Shown here: positions 28,522 through 37,200 of the stretch, piece after piece
Numbering within the stretch: position 1 is the stretch's first letter
Layout: the number at the start of each line of letters is the position of its first letter
DNA from: Chitinophagaceae bacterium
GTDB lineage: Bacteria; Bacteroidota; Bacteroidia; Chitinophagales; UBA10324
Assembly: GCA_947474435.1 (NCBI GenBank)
Contig: CANJII010000025.1
Location: 1-53,019 of the forward strand
Reading direction: 5' to 3'
Length of the DNA: 53,019 bases
Program-made: the position numbers and the translations under genes
Notes under the pieces: generated by a model
Seen by the model: only the letters and a program-made list of their open reading frames with translations
What the model was told of the DNA's origin: nothing
Database searches by the model: none

Positions 28522-28701
28522 TTATTTTACTGTTGTGTCAACTTTTGCAGTGTCAACAGGAACAACATTAACTGAATCTACAGCTTCTGTTTCAGGGGTT
28601 ACTGCAGTAGAATCTGATCCTTCAGTTCCTTCTGTAGATGAGTTGCATGCAGCGAGGGATACTACAGCCACAGCAGCCAGGATGGTGAAAATTTTTTTCA
28701 T
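28522..28701 (-). CDS. Small acidic lipoprotein
   Basis: A 59-aa protein starting at the ATG at 28701: MKKIFTILAAVAVVSLAAC is a lipoprotein signal peptide with a clear lipobox (LAAC, lipidated Cys19). The mature part is a short Thr/Asp/Glu/Val-rich tail (SDSTAVTPETEAVDSV and VDTAKVDTT) without a folded domain. Such small Thr-rich lipoproteins are common in Bacteroidota and their role is unknown. It is convergent with the T9SS-tail gene and lies just downstream of der on the same strand. Confidence 0.8.
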   Translation of the reverse strand: MKKIFTILAAVAVVSLAACNSSTEGTEGSDSTAVTPETEAVDSVNVVPVDTAKVDTTVK

Positions 28702-28765
28702 TGTGGGTTTAAATTTTTTAATGAGCGCAAAAATAACCACGATTACATAACCTACAAGTAATCAA

Positions 28766-30070
28766 TTACTTTTTTCGGAAATATATCTGAATTGGAGTGC
28801 CATGAAAGTCGAAGTTTTTGCGCAGTTGGTTTTCGAGAAAATTTCGATACGGTTCTTTTATTTCAGCAGGGTGATTGCAGAAAAAAGCAAATGCCGGAAA
28901 GTAAGTTGGCAGTTGAGTTACATATTTTATCTGTACATAATTGCCACGATAGGATGGAGGTGGTGTTTCGGAAATGGCCTTGCTCATTACTTCGTTTAAC
29001 ACCGAGGTAGAAATTTTTCGTTTTCGGTTTTCGTGTACTTTAATGGCTTCTTCTATCACTTTAAAAATCCGTTGCTTTTCAACTACTGAAGTGAAAACAA
29101 TGGGCACATCCTTAAACGGTGCAATGCGATGATGAATACTTTCTTCCATCACTTTAGTGGTCTTTGTGTTTTTTTCAATCAGATCCCACTTATTCACCAC
29201 CAACACAATTCCTTTTTTCTTTTTAACTGCCATACTGAAAATATTCAGATCTTGTTGCTCAATACCTGTTGTGGCATCTATCATCAGCACAATAATATCA
29301 GCTTCGTCCATTGCCTTTATGGCGCGAATCACAGAGTAGAATTCAAGGAACTCATGCACCTTTGCTTTCTTACGAATTCCTGCAGTATCAACTAAATAAA
29401 ATTCTTTGTGAAAAAGATTGTAGTAAGTATGAATGGAATCGCGGGTAGTTCCGGCAATGTCGGTTACAATGTTTCTGTCCTGACCAAGCATGGCATTTAC
29501 CATCGAACTTTTTCCAACATTCGGCTGACCAACAATTGCGAAACGCGGAATATCTGTTTTTAAAACTTCAGCAGTATCATCAATGTTCAGTACTACTTCA
29601 TCCAATAATTCGCCTGTGCCGCTGCCACTGATAGAGGCAATGAAAAATACATCTTCGAAACCAAGACTGTAAAATTCATTGGCATCTAAAAGCCTTGCAT
29701 TGTTGTCAACTTTATTTACTGCCACCAGCACTTTTTTATTGGTTCGGCGAAGCATATCGGCAATATCAATTTCCAAATCGGTAATGCCACAAGTCACATC
29801 CACTAAAAAAATAATTACAGTGGCTTCGTCAATGGCAATTTCAACCTGCTTACGAATTTCCGATTCAAAAATATCATCAGAATGTGTAACGAATCCACCC
29901 GTGTCAATAATGTTAAATGTTTTTCCATTCCACTCGCCAATACCATAAAGGCGGTCGCGCGTTACGCCACTGAAATCATCAACGATTGCCATGCGCTCAC
30001 CCACCAATCGATTGTATAATGTTGATTTTCCTACATTCGGTCGCCCGACTATTGCTACTGTATTATTCAT
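28766..30070 (-). CDS. der: Ribosome-assembly GTPase Der (EngA)
   Basis: A 434-aa protein with two consecutive GTPase domains and a C-terminal KH-like domain, as in all Der proteins. The first P-loop is GRPNVGKSTLYNRL and the second GQPNVGKSSMVNAML. The G3 motifs DTGGF and DTAGIRKK and the G4 motifs NKVD and NKWD are intact. It assists maturation of the 50S subunit in the cytoplasm. The start ATG at 30070 overlaps the stop of era by four bases, indicating translational coupling. Confidence 0.97.
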   Translation of the reverse strand: MNNTVAIVGRPNVGKSTLYNRLVGERMAIVDDFSGVTRDRLYGIGEWNGKTFNIIDTGGFVTHSDDIFESEIRKQVEIAIDEATVIIFLVDVTCGITDLEIDIADMLRRTNKKVLVAVNKVDNNARLLDANEFYSLGFEDVFFIASISGSGTGELLDEVVLNIDDTAEVLKTDIPRFAIVGQPNVGKSSMVNAMLGQDRNIVTDIAGTTRDSIHTYYNLFHKEFYLVDTAGIRKKAKVHEFLEFYSVIRAIKAMDEADIIVLMIDATTGIEQQDLNIFSMAVKKKKGIVLVVNKWDLIEKNTKTTKVMEESIHHRIAPFKDVPIVFTSVVEKQRIFKVIEEAIKVHENRKRKISTSVLNEVMSKAISETPPPSYRGNYVQIKYVTQLPTYFPAFAFFCNHPAEIKEPYRNFLENQLRKNFDFHGTPIQIYFRKK

Positions 30071-30951
30071 TTATATCCAAGTTGCTTTAACACTAATTTA
30101 TCGTTTCTCCAGTTGTCTTTTACTTTAACTGTGAGTTCCAAAAATATTTTTTTTCCGAGAAATTTTTCACACTCTTCCCGTGCTGAGATGCCGAGTTTCT
30201 TTATGGCGCTTCCACCCTTACCAAGCAAAATTGCTTTCTGACTTTCGCGCTCCACAAATATGCTGGAGTATATTCGAATGATGTCTTCCGCTTCTTTAAA
30301 ATCTGTTACAATCACTTCACTTGAATAGGGGATTTCTTCACGGAACTGTTCAAATATTTTTTCACGAACGATTTCTGAAACTATAAACCGTTGCGATTTA
30401 TCAGTGAGTTCGTCTTCGGTATAATAGGGCGGATGTTCAGGAAGCAGTTCAACAATTCGCTCCTTCAGTTTGTCAATATTTATTTCTTTCAATGCTGAAA
30501 CAGCAATTAGTTCATCAATACCAAAAAATACTTTCCATTTATTAATTGCTTCTGTTAATTCTTCTTCTGTTTTGAAGTAGTCAACTTTATTCAGGATGAA
30601 AAGTTTTGGTTTCTTCACTCCTTGTAAAAGTTCAGCATGATTGGTCCATTCCGTTTCTTTTTCAAAAACACTAACAACAGGAATAACTAAGTCTGCATCA
30701 GATAAAGCACTGTTAATTTCTTCCACCATTGATTTATGCAATTCATACTTCGGCAACAATAAACCCGGCGTATCGGAAAAAACAATCTGATAATTATTTT
30801 CAGTTACAATTCCTTTAATGTGATGTCGAGTGGTTTGAACTTTAGGAGAAACAATAGAAATTTTCTCACCCAGAAATGCATTCATCAAAGTTGATTTTCC
30901 TGCATTAGGGTTACCCATTATCATTACAAAACCGGCTCGAAATTTTTTCAT
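30067..30951 (-). CDS. era: GTPase Era, 16S rRNA-binding
   Basis: A 294-aa GTPase needed for 30S subunit maturation. The P-loop GNPNAGKSTLMNAF, switch region SPKVQTTRHHIKG, G3 DTPGL and G4 NKVD are intact. The C-terminal KH domain is recognisable by the EVIVTDFKE ... GKGGSAIKKLG stretch, which binds the 3' end of 16S rRNA. The ATG at 30951 is preferred to a TTG at 30960. era is the first gene of an era-der pair; the segment upstream of it also contains the duplicated tRNA leader. Confidence 0.97.
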   Translation of the reverse strand: MKKFRAGFVMIMGNPNAGKSTLMNAFLGEKISIVSPKVQTTRHHIKGIVTENNYQIVFSDTPGLLLPKYELHKSMVEEINSALSDADLVIPVVSVFEKETEWTNHAELLQGVKKPKLFILNKVDYFKTEEELTEAINKWKVFFGIDELIAVSALKEINIDKLKERIVELLPEHPPYYTEDELTDKSQRFIVSEIVREKIFEQFREEIPYSSEVIVTDFKEAEDIIRIYSSIFVERESQKAILLGKGGSAIKKLGISAREECEKFLGKKIFLELTVKVKDNWRNDKLVLKQLGYK

Positions 30952-30980
30952 GAGGTGCAAAAGTCAGTTATTTTTACCGC

Positions 30981-31122
30981 ATAATTTTTATTTGCGCAGA
31001 TTGCCGTTACATTTGCACCCCGCATCAAAGGAAAAATTGATGTTAGTCCAACAAAAATAATTTCCGAAAGGAATTAAAGATACATCGCGGAGTGGAGCAG
31101 TTGGTAGCTCGTTGGGCTCATA
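30981..31122 (+). repeat. Upstream copy of a 142-bp duplication carrying the 5' half of an initiator tRNA
   Basis: This segment matches 31468-31608 with roughly ten substitutions and one single-base gap. It includes a TACATTTG box (31008-31015) and the first 37 bases of the tRNA, in which the two copies are identical. Similarity ends abruptly inside the anticodon loop. Confidence 0.85.
31008..31015 (+). promoter_or_regulatory. Putative -7 element (TAnnTTTG type), upstream tRNA copy
   Basis: TACATTTG matches the Bacteroidota -7 consensus exactly and is duplicated in front of the intact tRNA. A TTTG lies 13 bases upstream, closer than the usual spacing, so the -33 element is uncertain. Confidence 0.4.
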
Positions 31123-31155
31123 TCCGCCAACGGCGGACGAAGGTTCGAATCCTTA
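31086..31155 (+). pseudogene. Broken initiator tRNA (tRNA-fMet) remnant
   Basis: The first 37 bases (acceptor 5' strand, D arm, 5' side of the anticodon arm and CAT) equal the intact tRNA at 31572. After that the sequence changes: the 3' side of the anticodon stem no longer pairs. A perfect TCCGCC-AAC-GGCGGA hairpin (31123-31137) fills the variable region, a weakened T-arm follows (AAGG-TTCGAAT-CCTT), and the 3' acceptor strand is replaced by AAAATTT. It cannot fold into a working tRNA. The end coordinate is approximate. Confidence 0.8.
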
Positions 31156-31185
31156 AAATTTATAAATTGTTATTTTTATGACCTA

Positions 31186-31449
31186 ATGTTTTGGGTTTAC
31201 ATTTTATATTCTCCATCCTCAAAAAAATCTTATACGGGTTTTACTTCAAATCTTGAAGCACGATTATTATCACATAATGAACTAGGAATTAAAGGTTATA
31301 CTGTAAAATTTCGTCCTTGGATTTTATTATTGAAGGAAGAATATTTTATTAAGTCTGAAGCTATGTATCGAGAAAAGTATTTTAAAAGCGGAATTGGAAG
31401 GAATGAAATAAAAATATTGATAGAAGAATTTAAAAGTAAATTCAAATAA
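31186..31449 (+). CDS. Small GIY-YIG nuclease-family protein
   Basis: An 87-aa protein with the GIY-YIG fold: FWVYILYSPSSKKSYTGFTS at the N-terminus (VYI ... YTG in place of GIY ... YIG), the conserved Arg in LEARLLSHN, and the Glu of EAMYREKYFKS. Small proteins of this type are common in Bacteroidota and often lie just behind tRNA genes. Here it lies between the two copies of the tRNA duplication. The reading frame stays open upstream of the ATG at 31186 as far as base 31108, inside the tRNA remnant, giving FESLKF where the T-arm is translated. A nuclease role in creating the duplication is possible but unproven. No convincing ribosome-binding site is seen. Confidence 0.85.
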   Translation: MFWVYILYSPSSKKSYTGFTSNLEARLLSHNELGIKGYTVKFRPWILLLKEEYFIKSEAMYREKYFKSGIGRNEIKILIEEFKSKFK

Positions 31450-31467
31450 TAAACAAGTTTCAATAGG

Positions 31468-31644
<177 letters not shown>

Positions 31645-31652
31645 CTAAGTTG

Positions 31653-31677
31653 AAAGCCACATTTTTTGTGGCTTTTT
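31653..31677 (+). terminator. Rho-independent terminator after tRNA-fMet
   Basis: A 9-bp stem AAAGCCACA/TGTGGCTTT with a five-T loop and a trailing T run directly follows the tRNA. Confidence 0.88.
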
Positions 31678-31717
31678 CTTTTTAATATTGAAACCGGAAA
31701 TAATCCAAAAAATTTTC

Positions 31718-32470
31718 ATGAAAAAATTAATAGCTTTCTTATTCCTGATTTGTGGGACAGCAAATTTATTCGCTCAAAAAAATGTAAAATCAGAACCGCT
31801 TTTTACAAATCCAACTGGTGATATTTCTTTTTTTGTAAAGACATATAATCAGGCGATGAATTACAATGATTTGGTTGTTGCCACTCAAAGTGTATATGAA
31901 ATAATAAGTACCGACAGCTTAAACAGTGCATGGAAAGATACACTGGCCCGATTGTTTTTAATGCGTGGTGCTTATGATCAGGCAGTTTTTGTTGGAAAAG
32001 AGTTGTTGACTAAAACACCTGATGACATCAGGTTAACAGAAATGGTAGCCATTGCATTACAGTCAGCCGGAGATGCAAAACAATCATTGGAATATTATGA
32101 AAAGTTGTATCCTAAAACTCAGAACCTGTATCATCTCTATCAGATAATTGTATTGCAATATTCATTGGCAAGATTGGGAGAATGTTCTGCAAATATTGAT
32201 TTGTTGCTTAAAAATCCCGATGCTGAAAAAGGAACAATAGATGTGAATGTCGGTCAGGGATATACACAGAAAGTACCTTACAAAGCAGCAGCTTTAAATA
32301 TTAAAGGAGTGATTGCAAAACAATTGAATGAGTATGCAGCTGCTGAAAATTTATTCAACGAAGCATTGAAAGTGATGCCTGATTTTGTTTTACCGAAAGG
32401 GAATCTGGAAGATTTAAAAAAGGAACAGAATAAAGTTCCCGAACAAAATACGAATCAACCGAAAAAATAA
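31718..32470 (+). CDS. Exported TPR-like protein
   Basis: A 250-aa protein with a signal peptide (MKKLIAFLFLICGTANLFAQ). It is followed by helical pairs that resemble tetratricopeptide repeats (DTLARLFLMRGAYDQAVFVG, VAIALQSAGDAKQSLEYYEK, LNEYAAAENLFNEALKVMPD). It probably acts in the periplasm as a protein-protein interaction scaffold; no enzymatic domain is present. The ATG at 31718 is chosen because it begins the signal peptide; a TTG at 31688 is less likely. The C-terminal tail (EQNKVPEQNTNQPKK) is disordered. Confidence 0.8.
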   Translation: MKKLIAFLFLICGTANLFAQKNVKSEPLFTNPTGDISFFVKTYNQAMNYNDLVVATQSVYEIISTDSLNSAWKDTLARLFLMRGAYDQAVFVGKELLTKTPDDIRLTEMVAIALQSAGDAKQSLEYYEKLYPKTQNLYHLYQIIVLQYSLARLGECSANIDLLLKNPDAEKGTIDVNVGQGYTQKVPYKAAALNIKGVIAKQLNEYAAAENLFNEALKVMPDFVLPKGNLEDLKKEQNKVPEQNTNQPKK

Positions 32471-32481
32471 TTTCTGTTTTA

Positions 32482-32850
32482 TCATATATGCATTTCTGCG
32501 TGCATTAACTCAACAACTATTTTTTGAATTTTATTACCAAAAGAGAGTATGCATTGTAATTCTTCAGTTTCGTCGTGTATTGAAACCGGAATGGTCGTCA
32601 TAAAATATCCTTTGTTAACTTCAAGTGAAACAAGGGGTAATGCGTTTTTTTCTCCTGAGCGGGTGATAATTAACTTTCCTTCAAACGGAATTACGGCATT
32701 TATAATAATTTCAGAATCTCCGGTAAGTTCGGCTTTAACTGTTAATTGATCGATATGACTCAATTTATGATTTGGTGATAACAAAATATCATCGCTGAAA
32801 TCAAAATTAGATTTCATTTTGTACTGACCATTTATAAACCTGGTTTTCAT
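32482..32850 (-). CDS. Hypothetical protein, 122 aa
   Basis: No family was recognised. The sequence is mainly beta-strand-like with alternating hydrophobic residues (GDSEIIINAVIPFEGKLII, GYFMTTIPVSI, ILSFGNKIQKIVVELMHAEM), without signal peptide or membrane segment. It lies downstream of the ftsX-DUF3098 pair on the same strand and is convergent with the TPR gene, 11 bases apart. The ATG at 32850 may be replaced by the one 11 codons inside. Confidence 0.6.
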   Translation of the reverse strand: MKTRFINGQYKMKSNFDFSDDILLSPNHKLSHIDQLTVKAELTGDSEIIINAVIPFEGKLIITRSGEKNALPLVSLEVNKGYFMTTIPVSIHDETEELQCILSFGNKIQKIVVELMHAEMHI

Positions 32851-32917
32851 TTTTTAAATTATCAGCCCGTGAAAATATATAAAATAATCTCAATTGGGTA
32901 ACAATACGGATAAAATC

Positions 32918-33181
32918 TTACTCCTTGGGTTTCTTTAAAATTCCAACCATTACAATTACATAACCAATCATAACAACTATCGGAGCCAGTGTAATTCTTC
33001 TGAAACTATAAATTTCATCGTACTTAAACTCATTTGGTTTTTGTGACCCACCTGACATAAGTAAGTAACCGATAATTAAAACAACTACTCCGGTTATAAT
33101 GATTAAATAATTTTCTTTTTTAAAAAGAAATTCAACTTTTTCGTAAGTCGTTTTTTTTGAGGTGTCTTTAATGGTTGCCAT
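32918..33181 (-). CDS. DUF3098 small membrane protein
   Basis: An 87-aa protein with two hydrophobic segments (YLIIITGVVVLIIGYLLMSG and TLAPIVVMIGYVIVMVGIL) separated by the short GGSQKPNEFKYDEIYSFRR loop typical of DUF3098. In Bacteroidota this gene regularly follows ftsX, as here (78 bases downstream). Its function is unknown; a link to cell division or envelope assembly is inferred from the neighbour only. The usual next gene (uppP) is absent. Confidence 0.85.
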   Translation of the reverse strand: MATIKDTSKKTTYEKVEFLFKKENYLIIITGVVVLIIGYLLMSGGSQKPNEFKYDEIYSFRRITLAPIVVMIGYVIVMVGILKKPKE

Positions 33182-33259
33182 ATTTATTTTTTCGCGATGA
33201 CGAAAGTAATTTATAATCCGAATTCGGTAAAAGATTTTTTATTGCATTAAATCGTCAAT

Positions 33260-34132
33260 TTAATAAAGTTCATCGAGGTGCATCCGCAGATACTTATTTA
33301 CAACCATAAAACTGCTTGCTATCGTGAAGAGTATTCCAAGAGAAATGATTCCCGCAAAAAGTAAAATAGTGAGATTGAAATCCTGTAGTGCTTTTAAGTC
33401 GGGCAAAATATTCAACATCACATTTAGTAAAGTTATCAGAAGTGCAACAGCAATAATCCCGCTTAAAAATCCATTCAACAAGCCTTTCAGTAAAAATGGT
33501 TTCCTGATAAAGGAATTTGTTGCGCCGACTAACTGCATGCTTCGCAAAAGAAATCGTTGTGAATACATCGCTAATCGAATGGTAGAATCAATTAAAGTAA
33601 ATGCAACAAACCCAAGTAATAAACTCAAAATAATAATGATGATACTGAGCGTTTTGAAATTCTTATTAGAAAGTTCAACCAATTTACTTTCATAATAAAA
33701 TTCCTGAACAGCCGGATTAGTCTGTAATTTATTTTGAATGGACATCACACTATCGGGCTGAGTATAGTTCGCATTCATCTTTATGTCGATGGAAGAAAAC
33801 AATGGATTTCCTTCCAGCATATCTCTGTAGTCGTCACCGAATTCTTCAATGTAAATATCCTGTGCCTGTGCTTTTGAAATGTAATCGGCGCTTTTCACAA
33901 ATGAATGCGTGCTGAGTTCAGTCAATAATTTTTTTGCGGCATCATCAGTCACATTATCCTTTAATATCAGCGTGAACGAAATGTTTTCCTTCAGGTAATC
34001 CGACATTTTACTTCCATGTAATAAAATCAGAAATAATATTCCTGCTACAAACAAAACCAATGCTGTGCTGATGATGCTATATATATGTGAAGGTTTAAAT
34101 CGTCGTCGTGATTTGTTTTTACTGGTTGCCAT
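33260..34132 (-). CDS. ftsX: Cell-division ABC transporter permease-like protein FtsX
   Basis: A 290-aa membrane protein. One N-terminal membrane segment (IYSIISTALVLFVAGILFLI) is followed by an extracytoplasmic domain (residues about 50-165) and three further segments, the FtsX layout. The stretch NISFTLILKDNVTDDAAKKL and the cytoplasmic LRSMQLVGATNSFIRKPFLL are typical. With FtsE it forms a complex that controls cell-wall hydrolases at the division site; ftsE is not adjacent. It is divergent from leuS, with 136 bases between the two starts. Confidence 0.93.
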   Translation of the reverse strand: MATSKNKSRRRFKPSHIYSIISTALVLFVAGILFLILLHGSKMSDYLKENISFTLILKDNVTDDAAKKLLTELSTHSFVKSADYISKAQAQDIYIEEFGDDYRDMLEGNPLFSSIDIKMNANYTQPDSVMSIQNKLQTNPAVQEFYYESKLVELSNKNFKTLSIIIIILSLLLGFVAFTLIDSTIRLAMYSQRFLLRSMQLVGATNSFIRKPFLLKGLLNGFLSGIIAVALLITLLNVMLNILPDLKALQDFNLTILLFAGIISLGILFTIASSFMVVNKYLRMHLDELY

Positions 34133-34250
34133 GCGCCGAAATTAGAACGCATTCATTCAGACTTTATAATTGAATTGCGCAATTAATTAACACCTGAATC
34201 TTTATTTGAAAGTTGTATTGCCAATGAGTTTTCACCTCCGATTGCTTTAT

Positions 34251-34258
34251 TAGATTTG
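34251..34258 (+). promoter_or_regulatory. Putative leuS promoter -7 element
   Basis: TAGATTTG matches TAnnTTTG and ends 10 bases before the leuS ATG, implying a very short or absent leader. No TTG was found at the usual 17-23-base distance, so only half of the signature is present. Confidence 0.4.
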
Positions 34259-34268
34259 CGCCCCTGAT

Positions 34269-37200
34269 ATGGAATACAAGTTTAGCGAGATAGAAGAGCA
34301 GATAAAAAAATTCTGGAGCGATAAAAATATTTATCGGGTTGGTGATGCTGAGAGCGGAAAGCCCAAGTATTATGTGCTCGATATGTTTCCGTATCCGAGC
34401 GGCGCGGGTCTACATGTTGGGCATCCGCTTGGATACATTGCAAGCGATATTTATTCGCGCTACATGCGCATGAAGGGTTTCAATGTGTTACACCCGATGG
34501 GTTATGATTCGTTCGGATTGCCTGCTGAACAATATGCGATTCAAACCGGACAACATCCTGCAATCACCACCGAACAAAACATTAAACGGTTTCGTGAGCA
34601 GTATGATAAGATGGGATTTTGTTTCGACTGGAGCCGTGAAGTAAAAACCAGCGACCCCGAATTTTATAAATGGACACAGTGGATTTTCATTCAGTTGTTC
34701 AACTCATGGTATAACAACACAACGGATAAAGCAGAAAATATTTCTTCGCTCGAAAAAATTTTCGGAGCAGAAGGAAATGCAAATGTGAAAGCTGCTCACG
34801 GGGAAATCCCTCTCCTTAGTAGAGGGCAGGGTGAGGCTTTTTCTGCGGATGAATGGAAGAATTTTAGCGAGAGTGAGCAACAGGAAATTCTGATGCAGTA
34901 TAGGTTGGCTTTTCTTTCTGAGGCGTATGTGAACTGGTGTCCTGCATTGGGAACTGTTCTGGCGAATGATGAAGTAAAAGACGGAGTGAGCGAGCGCGGC
35001 GGCTATCCGGTTGAACGAAAATTAATGAAGCAATGGATGTTGCGCATCACGGCTTATGCTGAAAGATTGCTGCGTGGTTTGAATGATTTGCAGTGGAGTG
35101 AATCCATTAAAGAAGCACAACGAAACTGGATTGGAAGAAGTGAAGGAGCATCCGCAAAATTTCAGATTGCAGATTCTAAATTACAGATTGAAGTTTTCAC
35201 CACTCGCCCCGACACAATTTTCGGTGTAACATTTTTAACATTGGCGCCTGAGCATGAACTGATAAATAAAATCACTCCCGACTCGCATAAAAAAGAAGTG
35301 GAAGAATATGTGCTCTACGCTAAGAACAGAAGTGAGCGCGAGCGCATGACCGAAGTGAAAAAAATCACCGGAGTATTTACGGGCACTCATGCCATTCATC
35401 CGTTCACCGGAAAACAAATTCCGGTTTGGATTGGCGAATATGTTTTGGCGGGATACGGAACCGGCGCGGTGATGGGAGTTCCGGGTCACGACAGCCGCGA
35501 TTATGGTTTTGCAAAACATTTCAATCTCGAAATCATTGAAGTGGTTAGCCCCATCCCTAACCCTTCCCCTGAGGGGAAGGGAACAGGCGCGACCAACTCT
35601 ATCCCCTTAGGGGAGAGCCGGAGTGGGGCTGAAGCTTTTGAAGGCGAAGGAAAAAATATCAACTCTGCTTTTCTCGACGGATTGAAAACTGTGGAGGCAA
35701 AAAAGAAAGTAATTGATGAGATTGAGAAAAATAAAATCGGTGAGCGTAAAATAAATTTCAAACAACGCGATGCGGTGTTTGGTCGCCAGCGTTACTGGGG
35801 CGAACCCATTCCGGTTTATTATGATGAGCAAAATATTCCGAGGGTGGTGGATGAAAATGATTTGCCCATTCGCTTGCCCGAAGTAGATAAATATCTGCCG
35901 ACAGAAACCGGCGAGCCGCCTCTTGCGAATGCAAAAAACTGGAAGTACAAAAACAAATTTGAGTTTGAGAAAACCACCATGCCCGGTTGGGCTGGCAGCA
36001 GTTGGTACTTGTTTCGTTACATGGACCCCCACAACAAAAATGCATTTGCCGGAAAAGACAAACTCGATTACTGGAAGCAGGTTGACTTTTACATCGGTGG
36101 CAACGAACACGCCACGGGGCACTTAATGTATTTCCGTTTCTGGACAAAATTTTTGAAAGACCTTGGCTTGGTTGATATTGAAGAACCCGCAAAGAGATTG
36201 GTGAATCAAGGGATGATAACTGGAAGTTCAAGATTTGTATATAGAATTGTCATTAAGAATAAAAATAGTTCAGATAATGTTCCATATAAATTTCCAATTT
36301 TTGTTTCATGGAATTACTATGAAAGATTTGTAAATAGAAAAGATTTAAGCAAAGAAGAATTACGAGAAATTATTCTAAAAAATTCAGGATGGGATATTCA
36401 ATCTCCCAATAACAATTATGAAGTTTCAATTCTTCCTTTTCATGTTGATGTAAGTATTGTGGATGGAGTTGTTTTAGATATTGAAAAATTCAGGAAATCA
36501 AATTCTGAATTTGAAAAAGCAATTATTGTATCGGAAGGAATTGAAACAGAAAAATATATCTGTGGTGTTGAGATAGAAAAGATGAGTAAAAGCAAATTCA
36601 ACACTGTCAATCCTGATGACATTATTGAAAAATATGGCGCCGACTGTTTCCGCATGTATGAAATGTTTCTCGGTCCGGTTGAAATGAGCAAGCCGTGGGA
36701 CACAAAAGGAATTGATGGAGTGAGCCGCTTCCTGCGCAAACTCTGGAAATTATTTTACAGCGATGATGGAAAATGGTTAGTGACAAATGAAGCCGCCACC
36801 AATGATGAATTAAAAATTCTGCACAAGACCATTAAGAAAGTAGAAGACGATATTGAAAAACTTTCTTACAACACTTCAGTCAGTGCATTCATGATTTGCG
36901 TAAACGAACTCACCGATTTAAAATGTCACAAAGCAGAAGTGCTGAAAGATTTGTTGCTCATACTTTCTCCGTTCGCTCCGTTCACCACTGAGTTTCTCTG
37001 GCAGAAATTGGCGGAGGACAAAAGCTCCCCCTTAGGGGGAGTTGAGGGGGCTATTGTTACAACTGAATTCCCGAAAGTGAGAGAAGAATTGCTGGTTGAA
37101 AATTCTTTTGAATATCCAATCGCCATCAATGGAAAAACAAAAACAAAAATCACTTTTGCACTCGATAAAGAAATTTCAACAATTGAAAAAGAAGTTCTTG

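Noticed and set aside
31086-31155. A second functional initiator tRNA
   Set aside because: The anticodon stem does not pair and the 3' acceptor strand is missing.
35607-36231. Two long minus-strand frames inside leuS
   Set aside because: They lie antisense to the conserved editing and catalytic parts of leuS and have unusual composition.
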